A DNA stretch of 33,810 nucleotides. It comes from Albugo candida (Eukaryota > Oomycota > Peronosporomycetes > Albuginales > Albuginaceae). Positions 1-13,900 of this stretch are shown here, one piece after another. The notes below the pieces were generated by a model. That model ran no database searches, had not been told where the DNA came from, and was given only the letters and a program-made list of their open reading frames with translations. The stretch is taken from the NCBI GenBank assembly GCA_905220665.1, contig CAJNAR010000070.1:1-33810 (forward strand). The letters are read 5' to 3'. A program made the position numbers and the translations under genes. The stretch's first letter is position 1, and every line of letters starts with the position of its first letter.

Positions 1-126
1 CATCAAGTCCTGTAATTGAGAATGTGATATTCAGGTTCAAGCTATTATTCATATCGGTTTTGAAGGATTTCGGTTACGTAGGCGTTTTTGGATCGTAACT
101 CAGTAGTGCGATTTCGCGGACACTGA

Positions 127-304
127 CAGCATTATGCTGCGAAAGTGCGTTCATCATGATTGTGGCCAATAAAGAATGAGGCATTGTTTAGCACTAAAGG
201 CGACCTAAAGAGTCAGACGTGTGACTTTTCCGGGTAATAGTAGTGACTTGCAGCAGACCTTGCACTTTCCAAATAATCTGCTGCACAAATGATATTGAAA
301 TATC
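127..304. other. Dyad-symmetry cluster in the satellite monomer (first unit as example)
   Basis: Four short inverted repeats lie in one ~180-bp part of each monomer. In the first unit they are: CAGCATTATGCTG at 127-139 (6-bp arms around one base, with T or C at the centre in different units); GTCAGACGTGTGAC at 212-225 (one mismatch in most units, perfect in a few); TGCAGCAGA at 249-257 facing TCTGCTGCA at 277-285 (9-bp perfect arms, 19-base loop); and GATATTGAAATATC at 291-304. The first dyad persists even in the diverged right-hand units. Dyads could be protein-binding sites or extrude as hairpins; nothing in the sequence proves a function. Confidence 0.75.
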
Positions 305-3300
305 TGCGTAATGGATTAAAACGATAATCCGAGAATATTTCATGTGATTTCTTCGTCGAAATAAATAAATAAAATAAAAACATGCTTGAAACGAGTGCAG
401 AGTATCAAATATTATAGCTCGGGTTAACTAATCTTTTTATATTTAGTCTATCCATTTGTAATTAGTTCGAAATAGGTTTCACTGAATCGGTATGTATGAA
501 GATAAAAGTTTGTTGGAAACTGCGAGTTGGGTTTGCACAAGTTACTGGAAGCGCAAATTCGTCGTGTTGCAACCATTACTCTAAACCAACGATAACGATC
601 ACGTTCTCTAAACTCATCAGAAACATCAAGTCCTGTAATTGAGAATGTGATATTCAGGTTCAAGCTATTATTCATATCGGTTTGGAAGGATTTCGGTTAC
701 GTAGGCGTTTTTGGATCGTAACTCAGTAGTGCGATTTCGCGGACACTGACAGCATCATGCTGAGAAAGCGCGTTCATCATGATTGTGGCAAATCAGAGAA
801 TGAGGCATTGTTGAGCACTAACGGCGACCTAAAGAGTCAGACGTGTGACTTTTCCGGGTAACAGTAGTGACTTGCAGCAGACATTGCACTTTCCAAATAA
901 TCTGCTGCACAAATGATATTGAAATATTTGCGTAATGGATCAAAACGATAATCCGAGGATATTTCATGTGATTTCTTCGTCGAAAAAAATAAATAAAATA
1001 AAAACATGCTTGAAACGAGTGCAGAGTATCAAATATTATAGCTCGGGTTAACTAATCTTTTTATATTTAGTCTATCCATTTGTAATTAGTTCGAAATAGG
1101 TTTCACTGAATCGGTATGCATGAAGATAAAAGTTTGTTGGAAACTGCGAGTTGGGTTTGCACAAGTTACTGGAAGCGCAAATTCGTCGTGTTGCAACCAT
1201 TACTCTAAACCAACGATAACGATCACGTTCTCTAAACTCATCAGAAACATCAAGTCCTGTAATTGAGAATGTGATATTCAGGTTCAAGCTATTATTCATA
1301 TCGGTTTGGAAGGATTTCGGTTACGTAGGCGTTTTTGGATCGTAACTCAGTAGTGCGATTTCGCGGACACTGACAGCATCATGCTGAGAAAGCGCGTTCA
1401 TCATGATTGTGGCCAATAAAGAATGAGGCATTGTTTCGCACTAAAGGCGACCTAAAGAGTCAGACGTGTGACTTTTCCGGGTAACAGTAGTGACTTGCAG
1501 CAGACCTTGCACTTTCCAAATAATCTGCTGCACAAATGATATTGAAATATCTGCGTAATGGATTAAAACGATAATCCGAGAATATTTCATGTGATTTCTT
1601 CGTCGAAATAAATAAATAAAATAAAAACATGCTTGAAACGAGTGCAGAGTATCAAATATTATAGCTCGGGTTAACTAATCTTTTTATATTTAGTCTATCC
1701 ATTTGTAATTAGTTCGAAATAGGTTTCACTGAATCGGTATGTATGAAGATAAAAGTTTGTTGGAAAATGCGAGTTGGGTTTGCACAAGTTACTGGAAGCG
1801 CAAATTCGTCGTGTTGCAACCATTACTCTAAACCAACGATAACGATCACGTTCTCTAAACTCATCAGAAACATCAAGTCCTGTAATTGAGAATGTGATAT
1901 TCAGGTTCAAGCTATTATTCATATCGGTTTTGAAGGATTTCGGTTACGTAGGCGTTTTTGGATCGTAACTCAGTAGTGCGATTTCGCGGACACTGACAGC
2001 ATTATGCTGCGAAAGTGCGTTCATCATGATTGTGGCAAATAAAGAATGAGGCATTGTTGAGCACTAAAGGCGACCTAAAGAGTCAGACGTGTGACTTTTC
2101 CGGGTAACAGTAGTGACTTGCAGCAGACCTTGCACTTTCCAAATAATCTGCTGCACAAATGATATTGAAATATCTGCGTAATGGATTAAAACGATAATCC
2201 GAGAATATTTCATGTGATTTCTTTGTCGAAATAAATAAATAAAATAAAAACATGCTTGAAACGAGTGCAGAGTATCAAATATTATAGCTCGGGTTAACTA
2301 ATCTTTTTATATTTAGTCTATCCATTTGTAATTAGTTCGAAATAGGTTTCACTGAATCGGTATGTATGAAGATAAAAGTTTGTTGGAAACTGCGAGTTGG
2401 GTTTGCACAAGTTACTGGAAGCGCAAATTCGTCGTGTTGCAACCATTACTCTAAAGCAACGATAACGATCACGTTCTCTAAACTCATCAGAAACATCAAG
2501 TCCTGTAATTGAGAATGTGATATTCAGGTTCAAGCTATTATTCATATCGGTTTGGAAGGATTTCGGTTACGTAGGCGTTTTTGGATCGTAACTCAGTAGT
2601 GCGATTTCGCGGACACTGACAGCATCATGCTGAGAAAGCGCGTTCATCATGATTGTGGCCAATAAAGAATGAGGCATTGTTGAGCACTAAAGGCGACCTA
2701 AAGAGTCACACGTGTGACTTTTCCGGGTAACAGTAGTGACTTGCAGCAGACATTGCACTTTCCAAATAATCTGCTGCACAAATGATATTGAAATATCTGC
2801 GTAATGGATTAAAACGATAATCCGAGAATATTTCATGTGATTTCTTCGTCGAAATAAATAAATAAAATAAAAACATGCTTGAAACGAGTGCAGAGTATCA
2901 AATATTATAGCTCGGGTTAACTAATCTTTTTATATTTAGTCTATCCATTTGTAATTAGTTCGAAATAGGTTTCACTGAATCGGTATGTATGAAGATAAAA
3001 GTTTGTTGGAAACTGCGAGTTGGGTTTGCACAAGTTACTGGAAGCGCCAATTTATCGTGTTGCAACCATTACTCTAAACCAACGATAACGATCACGTTCT
3101 CTAAACTCATCAGAAACATCAAGTCCTGTAATTGAGAATGTGATATTCAGGTTCAAGCTATTATTCATATCGGTTTTGAAGGATTTCGGTTACGTAGGCG
3201 TTTTTGGATCGTAACTCAGTAGTGCGATTTCGCGGACACTGACAGCATTATGCTGAGAAAGCGCGTTGGTCATAATTGTGGCCAATAAAGAATGAGGCAT

Positions 3301-4186
3301 TGTTTAGCACTAAAGGCGACCTAAAGAGTCACACGTGTGACTTTTCCGGGTAACAGTAGTGACTTGCAGCAGACCTTGCACTTTCCAAATAATCTGCTGC
3401 ACAAATGATATTGAAATATCTGCGTAATGGATTAAAACGATAATCCGAGAATATTTCATGTGATTTCTTCGTCGAATAAAATAAATAAAATAAAAACATG
3501 CTTGAAACGAGTCCAGAGTATCAAATATTATAGCTCGGGTTAACTAATCTTTTTATATTTAGTCTATCCATTTGTAATTAGTTCGAAATAGGTTTTACTG
3601 AATCGGTATGTATGAAGATAAAAGTTTGTTGGAAAATGCGAGTTGGGTTTGCACAAGTTACTGGAAGCGCCAATTCATCGTGTTGCAACCATTACTCTAA
3701 ACCAACGATAACGATCACGTTCTCTAAACTCATCAGAAACATCAAGTCCTGTAATTGAGAATGTGATATTCAGGTTCAAGCTATTATTCATATCGGTTTT
3801 GAAGGATTTCGGTTACGTAGGCGTTTTTGGATCGTAACTCAGTAGTGCGATTTCGCGGACACTGACAGCATTATGCTGAGAAAGCGCGTTGGTCATAATT
3901 GTGGCCAATAAAGAATGAGGCATTGTTGAGCACTAAAGGCGACCTAAAGAGTCAGACGTGTGACTTTTCCGGGTAACAGTAGTGACTTGCAGCAGACCTT
4001 GCACTTTCCAAATAATCTGCTGCACAAATGATATTGAAATATCTGCGTAATGGATTAAAACGATAATCCGAGAATATTTCATGTGATTTCTTCGTCGAAA
4101 TAAATAAATAAAATAAAAACATGCTTGAAACGAGTGCAGAGTATCAAATATTATAGCTCGGGTTAACTAATCTTTTTATATTTAGT

Positions 4187-7100
4187 CTATCCATTTGTAA
4201 TTAGTTCGAAATAGGTTTCACTGAATCGGTATGTATGAAGATAAAAGTTTGTTGGAAACTGCGAGTTGGGTTTGCACAAGTTACTGGAAGCGCAAATTCG
4301 TCGTTTTGCAACCATTACTCTAAACCAACGATAACGATCACGTTCTCTAAACTCATCAGAAACATCAAGTCCTGTAATTGAGAATGTGATATTCAGGTTC
4401 AAGCTATTATTCATATCGGTTTGGAAGGATTTCGGTTACGTAGGCGTTTTTGGATCGTAACTCAGTAGTGCGATTTCGCGGACACTGACAGCATTATGCT
4501 GCGAAAGTGCGTTCATCATGATTGTGGCAAATAAAGAATGAGGCATTGTTGAGCACTAAAGGCGACCTAAAGAGTCACACGTGTGACTTTTCCGGGTAAC
4601 AGTAGTGACTTGCAGCAGACCTTGCACTTTCCAAATAATCTGCTGCACAAATGATATTGAAATATCTGCGTAATGGATTAAAACGATAATCCGAGAATAT
4701 TTCATGTGATTTCTTCGTCGAATAAAATAAATAAAATAAAAACATGCTTGAAACGAGTCCAGAGTATCAAATATTATAGCTCGGGTTAACTAATCTTTTT
4801 ATATTTAGTCTATCCATTTGTAATTAGTTCGAAATAGGTTTCACTGAATCGGTATGTATGAAGATAAAAGTTTGTTGGAAAATGCGAGTTGGGTTTGCAC
4901 AAGTTACTGGAAGCGCCAATTCATCGTGTTGCAACCATTACTCTAAACCAACGATAACGATCACGTTCTCTAAACTCATCAGAAACATCAAGTCCTGTAA
5001 TTGAGAATGTGATATTCAGGTTCAAGCTATTATTCATATCGGTTTTGAAGGATTTCGGTTACGTAGGCGTTTTTGGATCGTAACTCAGTAGTGCGATTTC
5101 GCGGACACTGACAGCATTATGCTGAGAAAGCGCGTTGGTCATAATTGTGGCCAATAAAGAATGAGGCATTGTTTAGCACTAAAGGCGACCTAAAGAGTCA
5201 GACGTGTGACTTTTCCGGGTAATAGTAGTGACTTGCAGCAGACATTGCACTTTCCAAATAATCTGCTGCACAAATGATATTGAAATATCTGTGTAATGGA
5301 TTAAAACGATAATCCGAGAATATTTCATGTGATTTCTTCGTCGAATAAAATAAATAAAATAAAAACATGCTTGAAACGAGTCCAGAGTATCAAATATTAA
5401 AGCTCGGGTTAACTAATCTTTTTATATTTAGTCTATCCATTTGTAATTAGTTCGAAATAGGTTTCACTGAATCGGTATGTATGAAGATAAAAGTTTGTTG
5501 GAAACTGCGAGTTGGGTTTGCACAAGTTACTGGAAGCGCCAATTTATCGTGTTGCAACCATTACTCTAAACCAACGATAACGATCACGTTCTCTAAACTC
5601 ATCAGAAACATCAAGTCCTGTAATTGAGAATGTGATATTCAGGTTCAAGCTATTATTCATATCGGTTTTGAAGGATTTCGGTTACGTAGGCGTTTTTGGA
5701 TCGTAACTCAGTAGTGCGATTTCGCGGACACTGACAGCATTATGCTGAGAAAGCGCGTTGGTCATAATTGTGGCCAATAAAGAATGAGGCATTGTTGAGC
5801 ACTAAAGGCGACCTAAAGAGTCAGACGTGTGACTTTTCCGGGTAACAGTAGTGACTTGCAGCAGACCTTGCACTTTCCAAATAATCTGCTGCACAAATGA
5901 TATTGAAATATCTGCGTAATGGATTAAAACGATAATCCGAGAATATTTCATGTGATTTCTTCGTCGAAATAAATAAATAAAATAAAAACATGCTTGAAAC
6001 GAGTGCAGAGTATCAAATATTATAGCTCGGGTTAACTAATCTTTTTATATTTAGTCTATCCATTTGTAATTAGTTCGAAATAGGTTTCACTGAATCGGTA
6101 TGTATGAAGATAAAAGTTTGTTGGAAACTGCGAGTTGGGTTTGCACAAGTTACTGGAAGCGCAAATTCGTCGTTTTGCAACCATTACTCTAAACCAACGA
6201 TAACGATCACGTTCTCTAAACTCATCAGAAACATCAAGTCCTGTAATTGAGAATGTGATATTCAGGTTCAAGCTATTATTCATATCGGTTTGGAAGGATT
6301 TCGGTTACGTAGGCGTTTTTGGATCGTAACTCAGTAGTGCGATTTCGCGGACACTGACAGCATTATGCTGCGAAAGTGCGTTCATCATGATTGTGGCAAA
6401 TAAAGAATGAGGCATTGTTGAGCACTAAAGGCGACCTAAAGAGTCACACGTGTGACTTTTCCGGGTAACAGTAGTGACTTGCAGCAGACCTTGCACTTTC
6501 CAAATAATCTGCTGCACAAATGATATTGAAATATCTGCGTAATGGATTAAAACGATAATCCGAGAATATTTCATGTGATTTCTTCGTCGAATAAAATAAA
6601 TAAAATAAAAACATGCTTGAAACGAGTCCAGAGTATCAAATATTATAGCTCGGGTTAACTAATCTTTTTATATTTAGTCTATCCATTTGTAATTAGTTCG
6701 AAATAGGTTTCACTGAATCGGTATGTATGAAGATAAAAGTTTGTTGGAAAATGCGAGTTGGGTTTGCACAAGTTACTGGAAGCGCCAATTCATCGTGTTG
6801 CAACCATTACTCTAAACCAACGATAACGATCACGTTCTCTAAACTCATCAGAAACATCAAGTCCTGTAATTGAGAATGTGATATTCAGGTTCAAGCTATT
6901 ATTCATATCGGTTTTGAAGGATTTCGGTTACGTAGGCGTTTTTGGATCGTAACTCAGTAGTGCGATTTCGCGGACACTGACAGCATTATGCTGAGAAAGC
7001 GCGTTGGTCATAATTGTGGCCAATAAAGAATGAGGCATTGTTTAGCACTAAAGGCGACCTAAAGAGTCAGACGTGTGACTTTTCCGGGTAATAGTAGTGA

Positions 7101-7924
7101 CTTGCAGCAGACATTGCACTTTCCAAATAATCTGCTGCACAAATGATATTGAAATATCTGTGTAATGGATTAAAACGATAATCCGAGAATATTTCATGTG
7201 ATTTCTTCGTCGAATAAAATAAATAAAATAAAAACATGCTTGAAACGAGTCCAGAGTATCAAATATTAAAGCTCGGGTTAACTAATCTTTTTATATTTAG
7301 TCTATCCATTTGTAATTAGTTCGAAATAGGTTTCACTGAATCGGTATGTATGAAGATAAAAGTTTGTTGGAAACTGCGAGTTGGGTTTGCACAAGTTACT
7401 GGAAGCGCCAATTTATCGTGTTGCAACCATTACTCTAAACCAACGATAACGATCACGTTCTCTAAACTCATCAGAAACATCAAGTCCTGTAATTGAGAAT
7501 GTGATATTCAGGTTCAAGCTATTATTCATATCGGTTTTGAAGGATTTCGGTTACGTAGGCGTTTTTGGATCGTAACTCAGTAGTGCGATTTCGCGGACAC
7601 TGACAGCATTATGCTGCGAAAGTGCGTTCATCATGATTGTGGCAAATAAAGAATGAGGCATTGTTGAGCACTAAAGGCGACCTAAAGAGTCAGACGTGTG
7701 ACTTTTCCGGGTAACAGTAGTGACTTGCAGCAGACATTGCACTTTCCAAATAATCTGCTGCACAAATGATATTGAAATATCTGCGTAATGGATTAAAACG
7801 ATAATCCGAGAATATTTCATGTGATTTCTTCGTCGAAATAAATAAATAAAATAAAAACATGCTTGAAACGAGTGCAGAGTATCAAATATTATAGCTCGGG
7901 TTAACTAATCTTTTTATATTTAGT
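4187..7924. repeat. Higher-order repeat: 3-monomer block (A-B-C) twice in tandem
   Basis: Monomers starting near 4187, 4810 and 5433 (called A, B, C) are repeated in the same order at 6056, 6679 and 7302, a shift of 1869 bp. Markers seen by eye: A carries TCGTTTTGCAACC (otherwise TCGTGTTGCAACC); B carries GGAAAATGCG with CCAATTCATCG; C carries ATATTAAAGCTC (otherwise ATATTATAGCTC) with CCAATTTATCG. The ATATTAAAGC marker occurs only at about 5394, 7263 and 12250, once per A-B-C block in the window. The shared shift also covers the preceding ~370 bp. This is the pattern left by unequal exchange or a block amplification. Confidence 0.88.
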
Positions 7925-10900
7925 CTATCCATTTGTAATTAGTTCGAAATAGGTTTCACTGAATCGGTATGTATGAAGATAAAAGTTTGTTGGAAAATGC
8001 GAGTTGGGTTTGCACAAGTTACTGGAAGCGCAAATTCGTCGTGTTCCAACCATTACTCTAAAGCAACGATAACGATCACGTTCTCTAAACTCATCAGAAA
8101 CATCAAGTCCTGTAATTGAGAATGTGATATTCAGGTTCAAGCTATTATTCATATCGGTTTGGAAGGATTTCGGTTACGTAGGCGTTTTTGGATCGTAACT
8201 CAGTAGTGCGATTTCGCGGACACTGACAGCATTATGCTGAGAAAGCGCGTTCATCATGATTGTGGCCAATAAAGAATGAGGCATTGTTTCGCACTAAAGG
8301 CGACCTAAAGAGTCAGACGTGTGACTTTTCCGGGTAACAGTAGTGACTTGCAGCAGACATTGCACTTTCCAAATAATCTGCTGCACAAATGATATTGAAA
8401 TATCTGCGTAATGGATTAAAACGATAATCCGAGAATATTTCATGTGATTTCTTCGTCGAAATAAAATAAATAAAATAAAAACATGCTTGAAACGAGTGCA
8501 GAGTATCAAATATTATAGCTCGGGTTAACTAATCTTTTTATATTTAGTCTATCCATTTGTAATTAGTTCGAAATAGGTTTCACTGAATCGGTATGTATGA
8601 AGATAAAAGTTTGTTGGAAACTGCGAGTTGGGTTTGCACAAGTTACTGGAAGCGCCAATTTATCGTGTTGCAACCATTACTCTAAACCAACGATAACGAT
8701 CACGTTCTCTAAACTCATCAGAAACATCAAGTCCTGTAATTGAGAATGTGATATTCAGGTTCAAGCTATTATTCATATCGGTTTTGAAGGATTTCGGTTA
8801 CGTAGGCGTTTTTGGATCGTAACTCAGTAGTGCGATTTCGCGGACACTGACAGCATTATGCTGCGAAAGTGCGTTCATCATGATTGTGGCAAATAAAGAA
8901 TGAGGCATTGTTGAGCACTAAAGGCGACCTAAAGAGTCAGACGTGTGACTTTTCCGGGTAACAGTAGTGACTTGCAGCAGACCTTGCACTTTCCAAATAA
9001 TCTGCTGCACAAATGATATTGAAATATCTGCGTAATGGATTAAAACGATAATCCGAGAATATTTCATGTGATTTCTTCGTCGAAATAAATAAATAAAATA
9101 AAAACATGCTTGAAACGAGTGCAGAGTATCAAATATTATAGCTCGGGTTAACTAATCTTTTTATATTTAGTCTATCCATTTGTAATTAGTTCGAAATAGG
9201 TTTCACTGAATCGGTATGTATGAAGATAAAAGTTTGTTGGAAACTGCGAGTTGGGTTTGCACAAGTTACTGGAAGCGCAAATTCGTCGTGTTGCAACCAT
9301 TACTCTAAAGCAACGATAACGATCACGTTCTCTAAACTCATCAGAAACATCAAGTCCTGTAATTGAGAATGTGATATTCAGGTTCAAGCTATTATTCATA
9401 TCGGTTTGGAAGGATTTCGGTTACGTAGGCGTTTTTGGATCGTAACTCAGTAGTGCGATTTCGCGGACACTGACAGCATTATGCTGCGAAAGTGCGTTCA
9501 TCATGATTGTGGCCAATAAAGAATGAGGCATTGTTGAGCACTAAAGGCGACCTAAAGAGTCAGACGTGTGACTTTTCCGGGTAACAGTAGTGACTTGCAG
9601 CAGACATTGCACTTTCCAAATAATCTGCTGCACAAATGATATTGAAATATCTGTGTAATGGATTAAAACGATAATCCGAGAATATTTCATGTGATTTCTT
9701 CGTCGAAATAAATAAATAAAATAAAAACATGCTTGAAACGAGTGCAGAGTATCAAATATTATAGCTCGGGTTAGCTAATCTTTTTATATTTAGTCTATCC
9801 ATTTGTAATTAGTTCGAAATAGGTTTCACTGAATCGGTATGTATTAAGATAAAAGTTTGTTGGAAACTGCGAGTTGGGTTTGCACAAGTTACTGGAAGCG
9901 CAAATTCGTCGTGTTGCAACCATTACTCTAAACCAACGATAACGATCACGTTCTCTAAACTCATCAGAAACATCAAGTCCTGTAATTGAGAATGTGATAT
10001 TCAGGTTCAAGCTATTATTCATATCGGTTTTGGAAGGATTTCGGTTACGTAGGCGTTTTTGGATCGTAACTCAGTAGTGCGATTTCGCGGACACTGACAG
10101 CATTATGCTGAGAAAGCGCGTTCATCATGATTGTGGCCAATAAAGAATGAGGCATTGTTGAGCACTAAAGGCGACCTAAAGAGTCAGACGTGTGACTTTT
10201 CCGGGTAATAGTAGTGACTTGCAGCAGACATTGCACTTTCCAAATAATCTGCTGCACAAATGATATTGAAATATCTGCGTAATGGATTAAAACGATAATC
10301 CGAGAATATTTCATGTGATTTCTTCGTCGAAAAAAAAAATAAAATAAAAACATGCTTGAAACGAGTGCAGAGTATCAAATATTATAGCTCGGGTTAGCTA
10401 ATCTTTTTATATTTAGTCTATCCATTTGTAATTAGTTCGAAATAGGTTTCACTGAATCGGTATGTATTAAGATAAAAGTTTGTTGGAAACTGCGAGTTGG
10501 GTTTGCACAAGTTACTGGAAGCGCAAATTCGTCGTGTTGCAACCATTACTCTAAACCAACGATAACGATCACGTTCTCTAAACTCATCAGAAACATCAAG
10601 TCCAGTAATTGAGAATGTGATATTCAGGTTCAAGCTATTATTCATATCGGTTTTGAAGGATTTCGGTTACGTAGGCGTTTTTGGATCGTAACTCAGTAGT
10701 GCGATTTCGCGGACACTGACAGCATTATGCTGAGAAAGCGCGTTGGTCATATTGTGGCCAATAAAGAATGAGGCATTGTTGAGCACTAAAGGCGACCTAA
10801 AGAGTCAGACGTGTGACTTTTCCGGGTAACAGTAGTGACTTGCAGCAGACATTGCACTTTCCAAATAATCTGCTGCACAAATGATATTGAAATATCTGCG

Positions 10901-13900
10901 TAATGGATTAAAACGATAATCCGAGAATATTTCATGTGATTTCTTCGTCGAAATAAATAAATAAAATAAAAACATGCTTGAAACGAGTGCAGAGTATCAA
11001 ATATTATAGCTCGGGTTAACTAATCTTTTTATATTTAGTCTATCCATTTGTAATTAGTTCGAAATAGGTTTCACTGAATCGGTATGTATGAAGATAAAAG
11101 TTTGTTGGAAACTGCGAGTTGGGTTTGCACAAGTTACTGGAAGCGCAAATTCGTCGTTTTGCAACCATTACTCTAAACCAACGATAACGATCACGTTCTC
11201 TAAACTCATCAGAAACATCAAGTCCTGTAATTGAGAATGTGATATTCAGGTTCAAGCTATTATTCATATCGGTTTTGGAAGGATTTCGGTTACGTAGGCG
11301 TTTTTGGATCGTAACTCAGTAGTGCGATTTCGCGGACACTGACAGCATTATGCTGCGAAAGTGCGTTCATCATGATTGTGGCAAATAAAGAATGAGGCAT
11401 TGTTGAGCACTAAAGGCGACCTAAAGAGTCACACGTGTGACTTTTCCGGGTAACAGTAGTGACTTGCAGCAGACCTTGCACTTTCCAAATAATCTGCTGC
11501 ACAAATGATATTGAAATATCTGCGTAATGGATTAAAACGATAATCCGAGAATATTTCATGTGATTTCTTCGTCGAATAAAATAAATAAAATAAAAACATG
11601 CTTGAAACGAGTCCAGAGTATCAAATATTATAGCTCGGGTTAACTAATCTTTTTATATTTAGTCTATCCATTTGTAATTAGTTCGAAATAGGTTTCACTG
11701 AATCGGTATGTATGAAGATAAAAGTTTGTTGGAAAATGCGAGTTGGGTTTGCACAAGTTACTGGAAGCGCCAATTCATCGTGTTGCAACCATTACTCTAA
11801 ACCAACGATAACGATCACGTTCTCTAAACTCATCAGAAACATCAAGTCCTGTAATTGAGAATGTGATATTCAGGTTCAAGCTATTATTCATATCGGTTTT
11901 GAAGGATTTCGGTTACGTAGGCGTTTTTGGATCGTAACTCAGTAGTGCGATTTCGCGGACACTGACAGCATTATGCTGAGAAAGCGCGTTGGTCATAATT
12001 GTGGCCAATAAAGAATGAGGCATTGTTTAGCACTAAAGGCGACCTAAAGAGTCAGACGTGTGACTTTTCCGGGTAATAGTAGTGACTTGCAGCAGACATT
12101 GCACTTTCCAAATAATCTGCTGCACAAATGATATTGAAATATCTGTGTAATGGATTAAAACGATAATCCGAGAATATTTCATGTGATTTCTTCGTCGAAT
12201 AAAATAAATAAAATAAAAACATGCTTGAAACGAGTCCAGAGTATCAAATATTAAAGCTCGGGTTAACTAATCTTTTTATATTTAGTCTATCCATTTGTAA
12301 TTAGTTCGAAATAGGTTTCACTGAATCGGTATGTATGAAGATAAAAGTTTGTTGGAAACTGCGAGTTGGGTTTGCACAAGTTACTGGAAGCGCCAATTTA
12401 TCGTGTTGCAACCATTACTCTAAACCAACGATAACGATCACGTTCTCTAAACTCATCAGAAACATCAAGTCCTGTAATTGAGAATGTGATATTCAGGTTC
12501 AAGCTATTATTCATATCGGTTTTGAAGGATTTCGGTTACGTAGGCGTTTTTGGATCGTAACTCAGTAGTGCGATTTCGCGGACACTGACAGCATTATGCT
12601 GCGAAAGTGCGTTCATCATGATTGTGGCAAATAAAGAATGAGGCATTGTTGAGCACTAAAGGCGACCTAAAGAGTCAGACGTGTGACTTTTCCGGGTAAC
12701 AGTAGTGACTTGCAGCAGACATTGCACTTTCCAAATAATCTGCTGCACAAATGATATTGAAATATCTGCGTAATGGATTAAAACGATAATCCGAGAATAT
12801 TTCATGTGATTTCTTCGTCGAAATAAATAAATAAAATAAAAACATGCTTGAAACGAGTGCAGAGTATCAAATATTATAGCTCGGGTTAACTAATCTTTTT
12901 ATATTTAGTCTATCCATTTGTAATTAGTTCGAAATAGGTTTCACTGAATCGGTATGTATGAAGATAAAAGTTTGTTGGAAAATGCGAGTTGGGTTTGCAC
13001 AAGTTACTGGAAGCGCAAATTCGTCGTGTTCCAACCATTACTCTAAAGCAACGATAACGATCACGTTCTCTAAACTCATCAGAAACATCAAGTCCTGTAA
13101 TTGAGAATGTGATATTCAGGTTCAAGCTATTATTCATATCGGTTTGGAAGGATTTCGGTTACGTAGGCGTTTTTGGATCGTAACTCAGTAGTGCGATTTC
13201 GCGGACACTGACAGCATTATGCTGAGAAAGCGCGTTCATCATGATTGTGGCCAATAAAGAATGAGGCATTGTTTCGCACTAAAGGCGACCTAAAGAGTCA
13301 GACGTGTGACTTTTCCGGGTAACAGTAGTGACTTGCAGCAGACATTGCACTTTCCAAATAATCTGCTGCACAAATGATATTGAAATATCTGCGTAATGGA
13401 TTAAAACGATAATCCGAGAATATTTCATGTGATTTCTTCGTCGAAATAAATAAATAAAATAAAAACATGCTTGAAACGAGTGCAGAGTATCAAATATTAT
13501 AGCTCGGGTTAACTAATCTTTTTATATTTAGTCTATCCATTTGTAATTAGTTCGAAATAGGTTTCACTGAATCGGTATGTATGAAGATAAAAGTTTGTTG
13601 GAAACTGCGAGTTGGGTTTGCACAAGTTACTGGAAGCGCCAATTTATCGTGTTTGCAACCATTACTCTAAACCAACGATAACGATCACGTTCTCTAAACT
13701 CATCAGAAACATCAAGTCCTGTAATTGAGAATGTGATATTCAGGTTCAAGCTATTATTCATATCGGTTTTGGAAGGATTTCGGTTACGTAGGCGTTTTTG
13801 GATCGTAACTCAGTAGTGCGATTTCGCGGACACTGACAGCATTATGCTGCGAAAGTGCGTTCATCATGATTGTGGCAAATAAAGAATGAGGCATTGTTGA

